DNA of 64,000 bases from JACCQS01 sp963766765 (GTDB lineage Bacteria; Actinomycetota; Actinomycetes; Mycobacteriales; Geodermatophilaceae): positions 1 to 64,000 of the forward strand of contig CAVYBR010000011.1 in NCBI GenBank assembly GCA_963766765.1, given 5' to 3'. Below the pieces are notes generated by a model. It searched no databases, had not been told where the DNA came from, and was given only the letters and a program-made list of their open reading frames with translations. Position numbers and translations under genes: made by a program. Below, one piece after another: positions 8,668-17,366 of this stretch (the first letter of the stretch is position 1; each line of letters opens with the position of its first letter).

Positions 8668-9438
8668 CTAGACCGGGGTCACGTACGCGCCGCTGATGCC
8701 ACCGTCGACCAGGAAGGTCGCGGCGGTCATGAAACTGGAGTCGTCGCTTGCCAGGAAGAGTGCCGCCGAGGCGATCTCGTCCGGTTCGGCGAAGCGGCCC
8801 ATCGGGATGTGTACGAGCCTGCGCGCCGCGCGCTCGGGGTCCGCGGCGAACAGTTGCTGCAACAAGGGAGTGTTGACCGGGCCGGGGCACAACGCGTTGA
8901 CCCTGACACCCTCCCGAGCGAACTGCACCCCGAGTTCTCGTGACATCGCAAGGACCCCACCCTTGCTGGCGGTGTAGGAAACCTGCGAGGTGGCCGCGCC
9001 CATGACAGCGACGAACGAGGCGGTGTTGATGATCGAGCCCTTCCCCTGCTCCACCATGTACGGGATCGCCGACTTGCAGCACAAATAGACGCTGGTCAGG
9101 TTGACCTCCTGAACCCGCCGCCAGGTCTCCAGGTCTGTGGTCAGGATCGAGTCGTCATCGGGTGGGGAGATCCCGGCATTGTTGAACGCCACGTCGACGC
9201 TGCCGAAGTCGTTGTTGGTCACCGCGAACAGCCCCTCCACTTGCTCGGGATCGGTCACATCGCAGGTGACGAATTGCCCGTTCAGTTGCGCCGCGACCCG
9301 CGGCCCGGCGACCTCGTCCACGTCGCCGATGATCACGCGGGCACCCTCGGCAGCGAACCGGCGCGCGGTCGCGAGGCCGATGCCGCTGCACCCACCGGTG
9401 ATCACTGCCGTACGGCCCTCCAGCCGGCCCTGAGCCAT
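8668..9438 (-). CDS. Short-chain dehydrogenase in the gamma-glutamyl-amine operon
   Basis: 256 residues. GGCSGIG at 15-21, NNAG at 86-89, catalytic Ser141 and YTASK with Tyr155/Lys159; Asp40 and Asp39-Val region (GDVDE) at the end of strand 2 favours NAD over NADP. It starts immediately after the aldehyde dehydrogenase stop (zero-base spacing). In the classical Puu pathway the second step is an FAD amine oxidase, absent here; an SDR in the same place would fit oxidation of the free alcohol of gamma-glutamylethanolamide to the aldehyde. That role is inferred from context, while SDR membership is directly seen. Confidence 0.88.
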   Translation of the reverse strand: MAQGRLEGRTAVITGGCSGIGLATARRFAAEGARVIIGDVDEVAGPRVAAQLNGQFVTCDVTDPEQVEGLFAVTNNDFGSVDVAFNNAGISPPDDDSILTTDLETWRRVQEVNLTSVYLCCKSAIPYMVEQGKGSIINTASFVAVMGAATSQVSYTASKGGVLAMSRELGVQFAREGVRVNALCPGPVNTPLLQQLFAADPERAARRLVHIPMGRFAEPDEIASAALFLASDDSSFMTAATFLVDGGISGAYVTPV

Positions 9439-10818
9439 CTATGCCTCCCCGGTGGCGATGTAGACGTTCTTGACCTCGGTCATGTTGTCGAGTGCGTCAG
9501 GTCCGAGTTCCCTGCCGATCCCTGAGGCCTTGAAGCCGCCGAACGGCGTCGAATACCGGACCGAGGAGTGCGAGTTCACCGACAGGTTGCCTGCCTCGAC
9601 TCCACGGGCCACCCGCAGTGCCCGGCCAACGTCACGGGTCCAGATCGACCCGGACAGGCCGTAGGCGCTGGCATTGGTCATCTCGAGCGCGTCGCTCTCA
9701 TCCTCGAACGGCAGCACAGCGACCACCGGGCCGAACACTTCCTCGGTCCACACGCGGTCTGTGGTTGCGCGCGGGACGACGACCGTCGGCGGGTAGAACC
9801 ATCCTCGATCCTGCGGAGCAGAGCCACGAAAGGCGATGTCGACCCCGTCACCCTCGACGTAGGAAGAGACCGAGTCACGCTGGCCGGCGCTGATCAGTGG
9901 GCCCATCTCGGTGGACTCCTCGGCAGGGGAGCCGACCCGCACAGCCGACACCGCCGACTCCAGCAAGCCCATGAACTCCTCGTACACGCTGCGTTGCACC
10001 AGGATTCGGCTACGGGCACAGCAGTCCTGTCCGGCATTGTCGAACACCGCGTACGGAGCACTCGCAGCAGCCTGCTCCAGATCGGCGTCGGCGAACACGA
10101 TGTTGGCACTCTTGCCGCCGAGTTCAAGAGTCACCCGCTTCATATGGCGTGCCGCCTCGGCCATGATGGCCTGGCCGACTTCGGTGGATCCCGTGAACAC
10201 GATCTTGGGTACGTCGGGATGGGTGACCAGGCGCTGGCCGACGACGGAGCCCTTGCCCGGGAGCACGGTGAACACGTCGTCGGGCAGGCCCGCCTCCACG
10301 GCGAGCTCCGCGATCCGGATGGCCGTCAGCGGGGTGAGCTCGGCGGGTTTGAGCACCACGGTGTTCCCCGCGGCCAGAGCGGGCGCGAAGCCCCAGGCCG
10401 CGATCGGCATCGGGAAATTCCACGGAACGATGATGCCCACGACGCCAAGCGGTTCCTTGAAGGTGATGTCCACTCCGCCAGCCACAGGGATCTGTCGGCC
10501 GAACAATCGCTCGGGTGCGGCCGAGTAGTAGTTCAGGACGTCCCGGACATTCCCGGCTTCCCACCGGGCATTACCGATGGTGTGCCCGGAGTTGCGGACC
10601 TCGAGTTGAGCGAGCTCCTCGATCGCACCGTCCACCGCATCGGCGAACCGGCGCAGCAGACGAGCTCGGTCGGCAGGGTCTACGCGTCGCCAGGTATGGA
10701 AGGCATTGCCGGCCCGAGTGATTGCCTCGTCCGTCTGCTCGACCGATGCCGAATCCACAGTGGACACGTGTTCCTCGGTGGCCGGGTTGATCACATCGAA
10801 GCTGGTAGTGGTGGTCAC
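9439..10818 (-). CDS. NAD(P)-dependent aldehyde dehydrogenase (PuuC-like)
   Basis: 459 residues. Complete ALDH signatures: PWNFP at 132-136, Glu232 in LELGGKS and the nucleophile Cys266 in NAGQDCC. The family oxidises aldehydes to acids; here the likely substrate is a gamma-glutamylated aminoaldehyde. It sits between the ligase gene and the SDR on the same strand, with the SDR ATG abutting its stop. About 60 bases of simple, repeat-type sequence separate it from the ligase stop, and that repeat reads up to its start region. A second Cys (267) follows the nucleophile, a common pair in this family. Cofactor preference was not determined. Confidence 0.92.
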   Translation of the reverse strand: MTTTTSFDVINPATEEHVSTVDSASVEQTDEAITRAGNAFHTWRRVDPADRARLLRRFADAVDGAIEELAQLEVRNSGHTIGNARWEAGNVRDVLNYYSAAPERLFGRQIPVAGGVDITFKEPLGVVGIIVPWNFPMPIAAWGFAPALAAGNTVVLKPAELTPLTAIRIAELAVEAGLPDDVFTVLPGKGSVVGQRLVTHPDVPKIVFTGSTEVGQAIMAEAARHMKRVTLELGGKSANIVFADADLEQAAASAPYAVFDNAGQDCCARSRILVQRSVYEEFMGLLESAVSAVRVGSPAEESTEMGPLISAGQRDSVSSYVEGDGVDIAFRGSAPQDRGWFYPPTVVVPRATTDRVWTEEVFGPVVAVLPFEDESDALEMTNASAYGLSGSIWTRDVGRALRVARGVEAGNLSVNSHSSVRYSTPFGGFKASGIGRELGPDALDNMTEVKNVYIATGEA

Positions 10819-10827
10819 AATGACATG

Positions 10828-10888
10828 GCTCGCTCCGCTCGGTTGTTCGCTCCGCTCCTCGCTCGTCCCTCGCTGCGATGCTCACTCA
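10828..10888. repeat. Dispersed GAGCG-rich repeat, copy A
   Basis: On the minus strand this gap contains GTGAGCATCGCAGCGAG followed by alternating GAGCGAGGAGCGGAGCG words. The same core and the same following words occur at 57850-57914, and the 14-base core (GTGAGCATCGC-T-GCG) also forms the first codons of the ligase gene at 12265. The GTG of the core abuts the ligase TGA stop. Such GAGCGnGGAGCG elements are a known kind of dispersed intergenic repeat in high-GC actinobacteria; a role here is not evident. Confidence 0.6.
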
Positions 10889-12265
10889 CAAGCGCTCGAA
10901 GCCTCGCATCCGCTCCCAATCGGTCACCGAGCTGTCGAACGCGGCCAACTCGACATCGGCGTAGTTGGCGTAGTGATCTACAACCGCGTCACCGAAAGAG
11001 GCTCGGGCAAGCGCTGATCCGGCGAACGCATCTCGGGCTGCCCGCAATGTCCTGGGCACTGTCGGCTTGTCGGAGGTGTAGGCGTTCCCGACGAACTCCG
11101 GCTCCAGGACCAGGTCCTGCTCGATGCCATGCAGCCCCCCGGCCAGCATCGCGGCCAGGGCCAGATGTGGATTCACGTCCCCGCCGGGAAGCCGGTTCTC
11201 CACTCGAAGACCCGCGCCGTGCCCGACTACCCGCAGCGCGCAGGTTCGATTGTCCTTACCCCAGGCGATCGCCGTCGGGGCGAACGAACCGGGAGCAAAA
11301 CGCTTGTAGGAGTTGATGTTCGGTGCATAGAAGAGCGTGAAGTCGAACAGGGTCGCCTGTACGCCTGCGACGAAGCTCTCGAACAGCGAGGTGGGGCCGT
11401 CTCCCTCGTCGAACACGCTCGACCCGTCGGCGCCGCGCAGACTCATATGGATGTGACAGGAGTTGCCTTCGCGTTGATCGAATTTGGCCATGAACGTGAT
11501 CGCCTGGCCATGCTGGGCAGCGATCTCCTTCGCCCCGTTCTTGTACACCGAATGCTGATCGGCGGTCCGGATGACCTCGTCGTACCGGAACGCGATCTCG
11601 TGTTGGCCGAGGTTGCACTCGCCTTTGATCGACTCGGGCGTCAGCCCAGCATGGAACATGCCATTCTGGATCTCGCGCAGCAGTGGGTCCACCCGTGACG
11701 TGCCGAGGATCGAGTAGTCGACGTTGTAGCGGTTGGCCGGTGTGAGGTTGCGGTAACCAGACTCCCAGGCGGCCTCGTAGGTGTTGTCGAAGAGCAGGAA
11801 TTCGAGCTCGGTGCCGGCGAAGGCGACCAGATCGCGCTGCGCTGTCCTCGCAACCTGCCCGGCGAGGATCGTCCGTGGCGACTGGAGCACGGGAGCGTGC
11901 TCCTCGCCCAGCCACTGGAGATCGCACTGCACCATCGCCGTGCCTGGCTGCCAGGGGATCAGCCGCAGGGTGGACAGGTCCAGCGCGAACTCCATGTCGC
12001 CGTACCCGCGCTCCCAGGAGCTGATCTCGTACCCGTCCACGGTGTTCATGTCGACATCCACGGCCAGGAGGTAGTTGCAGCCCTCCGTGCCATGCGGCAG
12101 AACCTGATCCACGAAGAACGGGGCATGAATTCGCTTGCCTTGCAACCGGCCCTGCATGTCGGTGAATGCCACGATGACCGTGTCGATCGTGCCGGCCTCC
12201 ACCTGCGCGAGGAGGTCCGTCAGCTCGAGTGGCGACCGGGTCTCGTGCCCCGCAGCGATGCTCAC
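10886..12265 (-). CDS. Glutamine-synthetase-like gamma-glutamyl-amine ligase (PuuA/GlnA3/GlnA4 type)
   Basis: 459 residues of glutamine synthetase fold: N-terminal beta-grasp (about 15-110), then the catalytic domain with FAGTELEFLLF, GQHEIAFRYDE, FMAKFDQREGNSCHIHMSL and RVENRLPGGDVNPHL, which supply the metal, ATP and glutamate ligands. The NLYDLP adenylylation loop of true GlnA enzymes is missing, as in the amine ligases GlnA3/GlnA4 of Streptomyces and PuuA of E. coli, which join glutamate to polyamines or ethanolamine with ATP. It overlaps the permease stop by GTGA, so uptake and glutamylation are coupled. The context (SDR plus ALDH, no FAD oxidase) favours an ethanolamine ligase; polyamine is the alternative. 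Confidence 0.9.
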   Translation of the reverse strand: MSIAAGHETRSPLELTDLLAQVEAGTIDTVIVAFTDMQGRLQGKRIHAPFFVDQVLPHGTEGCNYLLAVDVDMNTVDGYEISSWERGYGDMEFALDLSTLRLIPWQPGTAMVQCDLQWLGEEHAPVLQSPRTILAGQVARTAQRDLVAFAGTELEFLLFDNTYEAAWESGYRNLTPANRYNVDYSILGTSRVDPLLREIQNGMFHAGLTPESIKGECNLGQHEIAFRYDEVIRTADQHSVYKNGAKEIAAQHGQAITFMAKFDQREGNSCHIHMSLRGADGSSVFDEGDGPTSLFESFVAGVQATLFDFTLFYAPNINSYKRFAPGSFAPTAIAWGKDNRTCALRVVGHGAGLRVENRLPGGDVNPHLALAAMLAGGLHGIEQDLVLEPEFVGNAYTSDKPTVPRTLRAARDAFAGSALARASFGDAVVDHYANYADVELAAFDSSVTDWERMRGFERL

Positions 12266-13836
12266 TCCTCCGTCAAGATTTCTTTCGCCGGAACCGTCGT
12301 GTGACCTTCGGGTGGCTTCACCATGAACGTGTTTCTACCCTTCGCGAACCACAGCACTGTGGCCAGGATCAGGACGGCGGCAACGGCGATCGGTGCGTAG
12401 TTGAACGTGGTCACGTTCACGGGGGAGTACTGCGGCAGCATGAACAAGATCACGATGAAGATCACCCACACGATTGCGATCCAGCCGACGACCGGGCTCC
12501 ACTTGCCCAGGTTCCACGGACCGGGCACGAAGTCGGGGTTGCGCCGGCGGAGGAACACGGGTGTGACGTAGGCGATGTAGAGACCGATCACCGCAATGGA
12601 TGTCACGGCAAGGTAGGCCACCACGCTGTAGAGGGAGGGCAGCACCAGGATCGTCGAGAGCACCACGCACAGCCAGATCGAGTTCGTCGGGGTTCCGGTA
12701 CGCGGATTCACCTTCGCCCAGATCTTCGATCCGGGCAACGCGTTGTCCCGGCTGAAGGCGTAGGACATCCGGGAGTTCGCTGTCACCGACGCCATGCCGC
12801 AGAAGAACTGGGCAACGGCGCAGATGAAGAGCAGGAAGATCCCCGTGGTCCGCCCGGCCGCATCGATGAAGATCTGGGCCGGCGGCAGCCCGGTATCGCT
12901 GGCTCGCTCGGCTGCGTAGTCCTGAATGGCAGCGGTGATGGCGATCAGCAGGATCCAGCCGGCCACGATGGACACCCAGACACTGCGGACGATGCCCTTG
13001 GGAGCCTCCACCGAGGCGTTGATGGTCTCCTCCGCGACGTGCGCGGAGGCGTCGTACCCGGTGTAGGTGTATTGCGCCATGAGCAACCCGATCAGGAAGA
13101 CGTAGACCAGATTCGTCCAGCCGGTCTCGTTCCTGAACTCGAAGAACGTGAACTGCAGCGTCTGATGCTGGTCCGGGATGAAGACCAAGGCACCGACGAT
13201 GATTGCGACGCCGGCGATGTGCCACCAGGCGCTCACGTTGGACAGCAGCTTGACCAGATTGACGCCGAACGTGTTGAGCAGGCCGTGCAGCACGATGATC
13301 ACGACGAAGGCGATGAAGGTCGTGAACGGCGTGACCTCGAAACCGAAGACCAGGTTGAGCAGAGCCATCCAGGTCACGGCCGCGCCGTAGTCGATGGCTG
13401 CTGTGACAGCGACCTCGCCGAGGAAGTTGAACCAGCCGACGTACCAGGCCCACACCCGCTTGTTCTTCTTCGCGAGTTGTCCGGCCCACCAGTACAGCCC
13501 GCCGGCGGTGGGGTATCGCGAACACACCTCTGCCATGGACAGGGCCACCATCAGGACGAAGAGCCCGACCAACGGCCAGCCGATCGTGATCGCCATCGGG
13601 CCGCCCGCGTCCATGGCGAGGTAGTACGAGGTGATGGCCCCGGCCAGGATGGAGATGATGGAGAACGAGACGGCGAAGTTGGAGAACCCCGACAGCCCCC
13701 GATGGAGTTCCTGCTTGTAGCCCATTTCGGCCAGGCGGGCAGCGTCCGCGTCGACAGCTGGTTCGGCGGGGGAGGAGAGAGCAGCAGTCTCGGATGCCAT
13801 GGGGGCCTCGTGATAGTCAGCCGTCCGGGCCGGCAC
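12262..13836 (-). CDS. APC-superfamily amino acid/amine permease
   Basis: 524 residues with about 12 membrane segments. The first helix has the GLSGFSNFAVSFSIISIL pattern and helix 2-3 the SMAEVCSRYPTAGGLYWW motif typical of the ACT/GABA-choline permease branch of the APC superfamily. It is the first gene of the minus-strand run that continues with the ligase (4-base overlap), ALDH, SDR and hydrolase, so its substrate is presumably the amine to be glutamylated. The N-terminus is hydrophilic and Ala-rich. ATG start. A regulator of the GntR/FadR type often found near such operons is not seen next to it. Confidence 0.9.
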   Translation of the reverse strand: MPARTADYHEAPMASETAALSSPAEPAVDADAARLAEMGYKQELHRGLSGFSNFAVSFSIISILAGAITSYYLAMDAGGPMAITIGWPLVGLFVLMVALSMAEVCSRYPTAGGLYWWAGQLAKKNKRVWAWYVGWFNFLGEVAVTAAIDYGAAVTWMALLNLVFGFEVTPFTTFIAFVVIIVLHGLLNTFGVNLVKLLSNVSAWWHIAGVAIIVGALVFIPDQHQTLQFTFFEFRNETGWTNLVYVFLIGLLMAQYTYTGYDASAHVAEETINASVEAPKGIVRSVWVSIVAGWILLIAITAAIQDYAAERASDTGLPPAQIFIDAAGRTTGIFLLFICAVAQFFCGMASVTANSRMSYAFSRDNALPGSKIWAKVNPRTGTPTNSIWLCVVLSTILVLPSLYSVVAYLAVTSIAVIGLYIAYVTPVFLRRRNPDFVPGPWNLGKWSPVVGWIAIVWVIFIVILFMLPQYSPVNVTTFNYAPIAVAAVLILATVLWFAKGRNTFMVKPPEGHTTVPAKEILTEE

Positions 13837-13925
13837 CCGGATCTGAGGTAGCTGCGCGCAGCCTTTCCTGACCGGCCGCCGAAATCAATGGTCTGTCCCC
13901 GTACCGAAACACTCCGGGCACAGAA

Positions 13926-13959
13926 AGACATCGCCCGGTCCGGAGACCGAGCGATGTCT
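13926..13959 (-). terminator. Hairpin terminator downstream of rbpA
   Basis: AGACATCGC (13926-13934) pairs perfectly with GCGATGTCT (13951-13959), and CGGTC (13936-13940) with GACCG (13945-13949), leaving one C.A mismatch and a four-base loop. Read on the minus strand the stem is followed by TTCTGTG, a weak T tract. It lies about 75 bases beyond the rbpA stop and 90 bases before the permease start, so it should separate the two transcripts. Confidence 0.65.
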
Positions 13960-14032
13960 GGTGAACCTACGAGTCGAGCGTGAACTCGCTCGTTCCGTTG
14001 ATCAGGCTGTCACGTTGATCCGGCTTTCACGA

Positions 14033-14377
14033 TCAGGCGGAGCGGGTCCGCCGGCCGCGCAGAACTTCCAGCCGTTCGGCCAGAACCTCTTCGAGGTCTT
14101 CGATGCTGCGGCGCTCGAGAAGCATGTCCCAGTGCGTCCGCGGTGGCTTGCCCTTCTTGGGGGCGGGCTCTGCACCGTCGACCAGCCGGGCCAGAGATCC
14201 GTCGTTCTTGCACTCCCAGACCAGCGGCACCTCAGCGTCATCGGCAAAGGGGACCGCGAAGGAGTGGCCGTTCACACACCGGTATTGCATCAGCTGGCGC
14301 GCGATCGGCTCAGCGTTGCGGTCAGTCTCGTAACTGATGCTCCCGAGCCGACTGCCGCGCAATGAGCGTTCTCCCAT
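14033..14377 (-). CDS. rbpA: RNA polymerase-binding protein RbpA
   Basis: 114 residues, family length. N-terminal VLRGSRLGS-like motif (here SLRGSRLGSISYETDR), a core with Cys34 and Cys56 (YRCVNGHSF, WECKNDGS), a basic linker 72-81 and the sigma-interaction segment THWDMLLERRS at 81-91. RbpA binds the beta subunit and group 1/2 sigma factors and stabilises open promoter complexes in actinobacteria. GGGAGG precedes the ATG. It is divergent from the isoprenylcysteine methyltransferase-like gene and followed by a strong hairpin, so it is probably transcribed alone. Confidence 0.95.
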   Translation of the reverse strand: MGERSLRGSRLGSISYETDRNAEPIARQLMQYRCVNGHSFAVPFADDAEVPLVWECKNDGSLARLVDGAEPAPKKGKPPRTHWDMLLERRSIEDLEEVLAERLEVLRGRRTRSA

Positions 14378-14546
14378 TGTGTTCCCTCCCTTGACTGTGC
14401 TACTGAAGCCAACGCGCGACGTCCCACGATGATTCCCGGGCCGCGGTGGCGCGATCCGCGTGGGCTACTTGCTCGCCGTTCGGTCAGCATTCGCACGCCG
14501 ACGGCTCCCGGATTGGGTGCCCGGCCCAGTTGGGGGGCGGCTCAAC

Positions 14547-14562
14547 TAGCACATGCGTGCTA
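14547..14562. promoter_or_regulatory. Palindromic candidate operator upstream of the ICMT-like gene
   Basis: TAGCAC-ATGC-GTGCTA, two 6-base arms around a 4-base centre, ends 10 bases before the GTG of the methyltransferase-like gene, in the 195-base divergent gap with rbpA. Symmetry and location suit a repressor site, but no cognate regulator is adjacent. The rest of the gap shows no clear promoter by eye. Confidence 0.35.
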
Positions 14563-14572
14563 AATTCCGGCC

Positions 14573-15100
14573 GTGCGACGTTCGGCAGCAGCGTGGGGGA
14601 CCGGGATTTTCCTGGTGTCCGTGCCCGGCATGGTCGCCGGGGGAGTGCCCCTGTGGATCGCGAGCCGAGGCGCGGGACCAGATTGGAGCGGCGCGCCGCT
14701 CGGCGTGGCAGTCACCGGATGGGTCGGCGTGGCGCTCGGTTCGGCCGCGATTCTGGAATCCTTCGTGCGGTTCGTTCGGGACGGTCGAGGAACGCCGGCC
14801 CCGATCGCACCCACCGAACACTTGGTGGTCCGAGGCCTCTACCGCTGGCTCCGAAACCCCATGTACGTGGCGGTCCTGCTCGTGATCGTGGGGGAGTCTC
14901 TGATCTGGGCCGATCCCCTTGTGCTGGGCTACGGGATCCTCGTCGGAATAGCGGTCACCAGCTTTGTCCACTGGTACGAGGAGCCGACACTGGCGGCACG
15001 ATTCGGCGAGCAATACGCGGCCTACCGAGCCACCGTCCCCCGCTGGTGGCCCAAGCGGCCTGGACCATCGGTCGCCGCCGCTCCTCTGGATTCGCCCTAG
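14573..15100 (+). CDS. Isoprenylcysteine carboxyl methyltransferase-family membrane protein
   Basis: 175 residues with 4-5 membrane helices. The C-terminal half carries GLYRWLRNPMYVAVLLVIVG and EEPTLAARFGEQYAAYRATVPRW, the core of the ICMT/PEMT fold that binds SAM inside the membrane. In bacteria these proteins methylate lipids or unknown small hydrophobic molecules rather than prenylated proteins. GTG start; the ORF cannot be extended usefully upstream. It converges on the UMF1-type MFS gene with a 4-base overlap of stops. The substrate is unknown. Confidence 0.85.
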   Translation: MRRSAAAWGTGIFLVSVPGMVAGGVPLWIASRGAGPDWSGAPLGVAVTGWVGVALGSAAILESFVRFVRDGRGTPAPIAPTEHLVVRGLYRWLRNPMYVAVLLVIVGESLIWADPLVLGYGILVGIAVTSFVHWYEEPTLAARFGEQYAAYRATVPRWWPKRPGPSVAAAPLDSP

Positions 15101-16458
15101 CCGGTCTGGCCGGCACTCTGCCGGTGGGCATCGTCCAGGTGGGCTGCTGGACCGCGCACCCGCCACAAGGCGAGCGTGCCGGCCGCTAGGACGACCAGAA
15201 TGCCGATGATTCCGGCCCGATCCGAGTCGAAGGCAAACGTGAAGAACCCGACCAGGCTCGGTGCCAGGAAGGAGACCGCGCGACCGGTCGTGGCGTACAA
15301 CCCGAACATCTGTCCCTCGCGTCCGGGCGGAGACAGCCTGGCCAGAAAGGTGCGCGACGAGGACTGCGCGGGCCCGACGAACAGGGTGAGGAGGAGACCG
15401 AAGATCCAGAAAGCGGTGGGCCCCTCGAGGAAGGCGAGGATTCCGCCGCTGATCAGCATCCCGATCAGTGATCCCATGATCACCGCTTTGGGACCGACCC
15501 GGTCGTCGAGCCGGCCGCCGACCAGTGCGCCGATGGCCGAGGAGATGTTCGCCGCAACGCCGAAGATCAGAACGTCTGCCTTGTTGATGTCGTACACAGT
15601 GACCGCCAGAACCGCACCGAAGGTGAAGATGGCAGCCAGACCGTCACGGAACAGCGCGCTGGCGCCGAGGAAGTAGACGGTGTGCGGATCGGTCTTGTAC
15701 AGCTCTTTGAGGTCGGAGATCAACTTCTTGTACGAGGCGAAGAACCCGAGGCGCTTCTCCTTTGGGAGACCGGGAGTCTCTGGCACCTTGAGCAGGACCG
15801 GAACCGCGAAAACCGCAAACCACAACGCCGCGACCAACGCGATCAGCCGAATGTTGAGCCCGCCCTCGGTACTGATCCCCAGGGCACCCGCGGTAGGGGC
15901 GTCGTCGTCCCCGGCGACAAAGCCGACATAGACCAGGAGTAGGAGGACGATCCCGCCGAAGTAGCCCATGGACCAACCGAATCCGGAGACTCGGCCGATG
16001 TTGTCCGGAGTCGAGACCTGACGCAGCATCGCGTTGTAGGAGACCGAAGCGAACTCGAAGAAGATCGATCCCAAGGACAACAGGACGAGCCCGAGCCACA
16101 AGTAGTGGTAGTCGTTCTTGACGAAGAACAACCCAGCAGTGGACACAATCACCAGAGCCGTCCACACGCCGAGCGACAACTTCCGGTGTCCGCCGGCATC
16201 GGCGCGTTGCCCAGTCACTGGTGCGAGGAGTGCGATGACCAGCCCGGCGAGACCGATCGACCAGGCGAGATAGCTGTTTGCGCTGATGGAGCCAGGCAGG
16301 TCGTCCCCGACCCCATCGGTCAGATAGACCGAGAAGACGAATGTGAGGATGACCGCGTTGTAGGCCGCCGAGCCCCAATCCCAGAGTCCCCAGGCAACGA
16401 CCTGACCCCGGTTGCTCGGCGCCTTGACGTAGCTTTCGTCTACTGCTGCGGAACTCAT
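15097..16458 (-). CDS. MFS transporter, UMF1/Atg22-like family
   Basis: 453 residues and 12 predicted membrane helices. The start AWGLWDWGSAAYNAVILTFVF is the diagnostic first helix of the vacuole-effluxer (Atg22-like, UMF1) branch of the MFS; yeast members export amino acids from the vacuole, bacterial members are mostly uncharacterised. Its stop overlaps the convergent ICMT-like gene, and its start overlaps the PlsC stop by 4 bases, making a unit DUF998-GDPD-PlsC-MFS on the minus strand. Given those neighbours it may move a lipid-derived or amino-acid-like compound, but that is only context. Confidence 0.87.
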   Translation of the reverse strand: MSSAAVDESYVKAPSNRGQVVAWGLWDWGSAAYNAVILTFVFSVYLTDGVGDDLPGSISANSYLAWSIGLAGLVIALLAPVTGQRADAGGHRKLSLGVWTALVIVSTAGLFFVKNDYHYLWLGLVLLSLGSIFFEFASVSYNAMLRQVSTPDNIGRVSGFGWSMGYFGGIVLLLLVYVGFVAGDDDAPTAGALGISTEGGLNIRLIALVAALWFAVFAVPVLLKVPETPGLPKEKRLGFFASYKKLISDLKELYKTDPHTVYFLGASALFRDGLAAIFTFGAVLAVTVYDINKADVLIFGVAANISSAIGALVGGRLDDRVGPKAVIMGSLIGMLISGGILAFLEGPTAFWIFGLLLTLFVGPAQSSSRTFLARLSPPGREGQMFGLYATTGRAVSFLAPSLVGFFTFAFDSDRAGIIGILVVLAAGTLALWRVRGPAAHLDDAHRQSAGQTG

Positions 16459-17366
16459 CTGTCGTCTCCTCCGTACCCCCGTGTGTGTGCTGACGGCAGC
16501 CTAGGGGTTTGCGAACCGGACGAAATGAGCGCTCGCAGGTCGTCGGGAACTCGGCCGCCAGGAAATGCCGCGATGCTGCCCGGCGGGCACGGTCGGGTGA
16601 GGTCGAGTTGGCGCGGCTGTCCCGGCTCGAGCTGGCGTAGCTCCTGCAGTTGCATCGTGATCGCCGCGATGATGCGCGTCCGAGCACGGTGGGCATCGCC
16701 GACCCGGTCAGCTGCCAGGTCGTCGAGGGGCACCGGCGCTCCGATGTGGACCTTCATCGCCGGTTGCCGCCAGATCGCACGTGCGAGGCTGGACAGCTTG
16801 CGCTTGTCGTCTGCGTAACAAAGAACCTCGTGGGCGCCCCAAGAACTGACCGGAATCACGGGGACCCGTGAGCGCAGGGCCATCCGGGCGACTCCGCTGC
16901 GGCCACGCTCTGGCCACAGGTCGCGATCGAGCCCGATCCGGCCCTCCGGATAGACGACGATGTGTCCGTTGTTGCGCAGCGCTTCGTCGGTCACGATCAG
17001 CGCGTGCCGGGCGTCGTCGCTGCCGCGGTCCACCCGAATGAAGCCGGCTCGCTCCATCAAAGGTCCGATGTACTTCGCGGTCAGCAAACCCTTGGTCGCC
17101 AGGAATCGTGGCCGGATGCCGACCTTGTACAGGGCGGGCGCGAGCACGATCGCGTCGTAGTCCCCGATGTGATTGGCAACGACGATCAGGGGGCCGGCGA
17201 GCAGATCCGGGTCGACGCTGCCGGTGACGGTGACCCGGCCAGGCAGGCTGGCCAGGGGAGCGAAGTGGTGCAGGAGCCCGCCCCAGATCCGCCACGGCGG
17301 CTGCGCAGCGATCTGCTTTTGCCTGGTCACCCAGTCAGGCGCGTTATTGGTTACACCTGCGGCCAT
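16455..17366 (-). CDS. 1-acyl-glycerol-3-phosphate acyltransferase (PlsC family)
   Basis: 303 residues. Catalytic HX4D motif NHIGDYD with His66 and Asp71, then the substrate-binding block VVYPEGRIGLD and a third block PVIPVSSWGAHE. Family members transfer acyl chains to lysophosphatidate or related acceptors at the inner membrane face. The N-terminal Trp-rich amphipathic part (PPWRIWGGLLHHF) is typical. Its start overlaps the GDPD 3' end by 16 bases and its stop overlaps the MFS start, so the three are translationally coupled. It likely works in membrane lipid turnover with the neighbouring phosphodiesterase. Confidence 0.9.
   Translation of the reverse strand: MAAGVTNNAPDWVTRQKQIAAQPPWRIWGGLLHHFAPLASLPGRVTVTGSVDPDLLAGPLIVVANHIGDYDAIVLAPALYKVGIRPRFLATKGLLTAKYIGPLMERAGFIRVDRGSDDARHALIVTDEALRNNGHIVVYPEGRIGLDRDLWPERGRSGVARMALRSRVPVIPVSSWGAHEVLCYADDKRKLSSLARAIWRQPAMKVHIGAPVPLDDLAADRVGDAHRARTRIIAAITMQLQELRQLEPGQPRQLDLTRPCPPGSIAAFPGGRVPDDLRALISSGSQTPRLPSAHTRGYGGDDR

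Noticed and set aside
9568..11316. 582-codon plus-strand open frame
   Set aside because: Antisense to the ALDH and ligase genes, no recognisable motifs, no ribosome site.
12229..13851. 540-codon plus-strand open frame
   Set aside because: It is antisense to the APC permease, which has clear helices and family motifs. Its own composition (Asp, His, Gly, Arg-rich, no domains) is the usual shadow of a high-GC gene.
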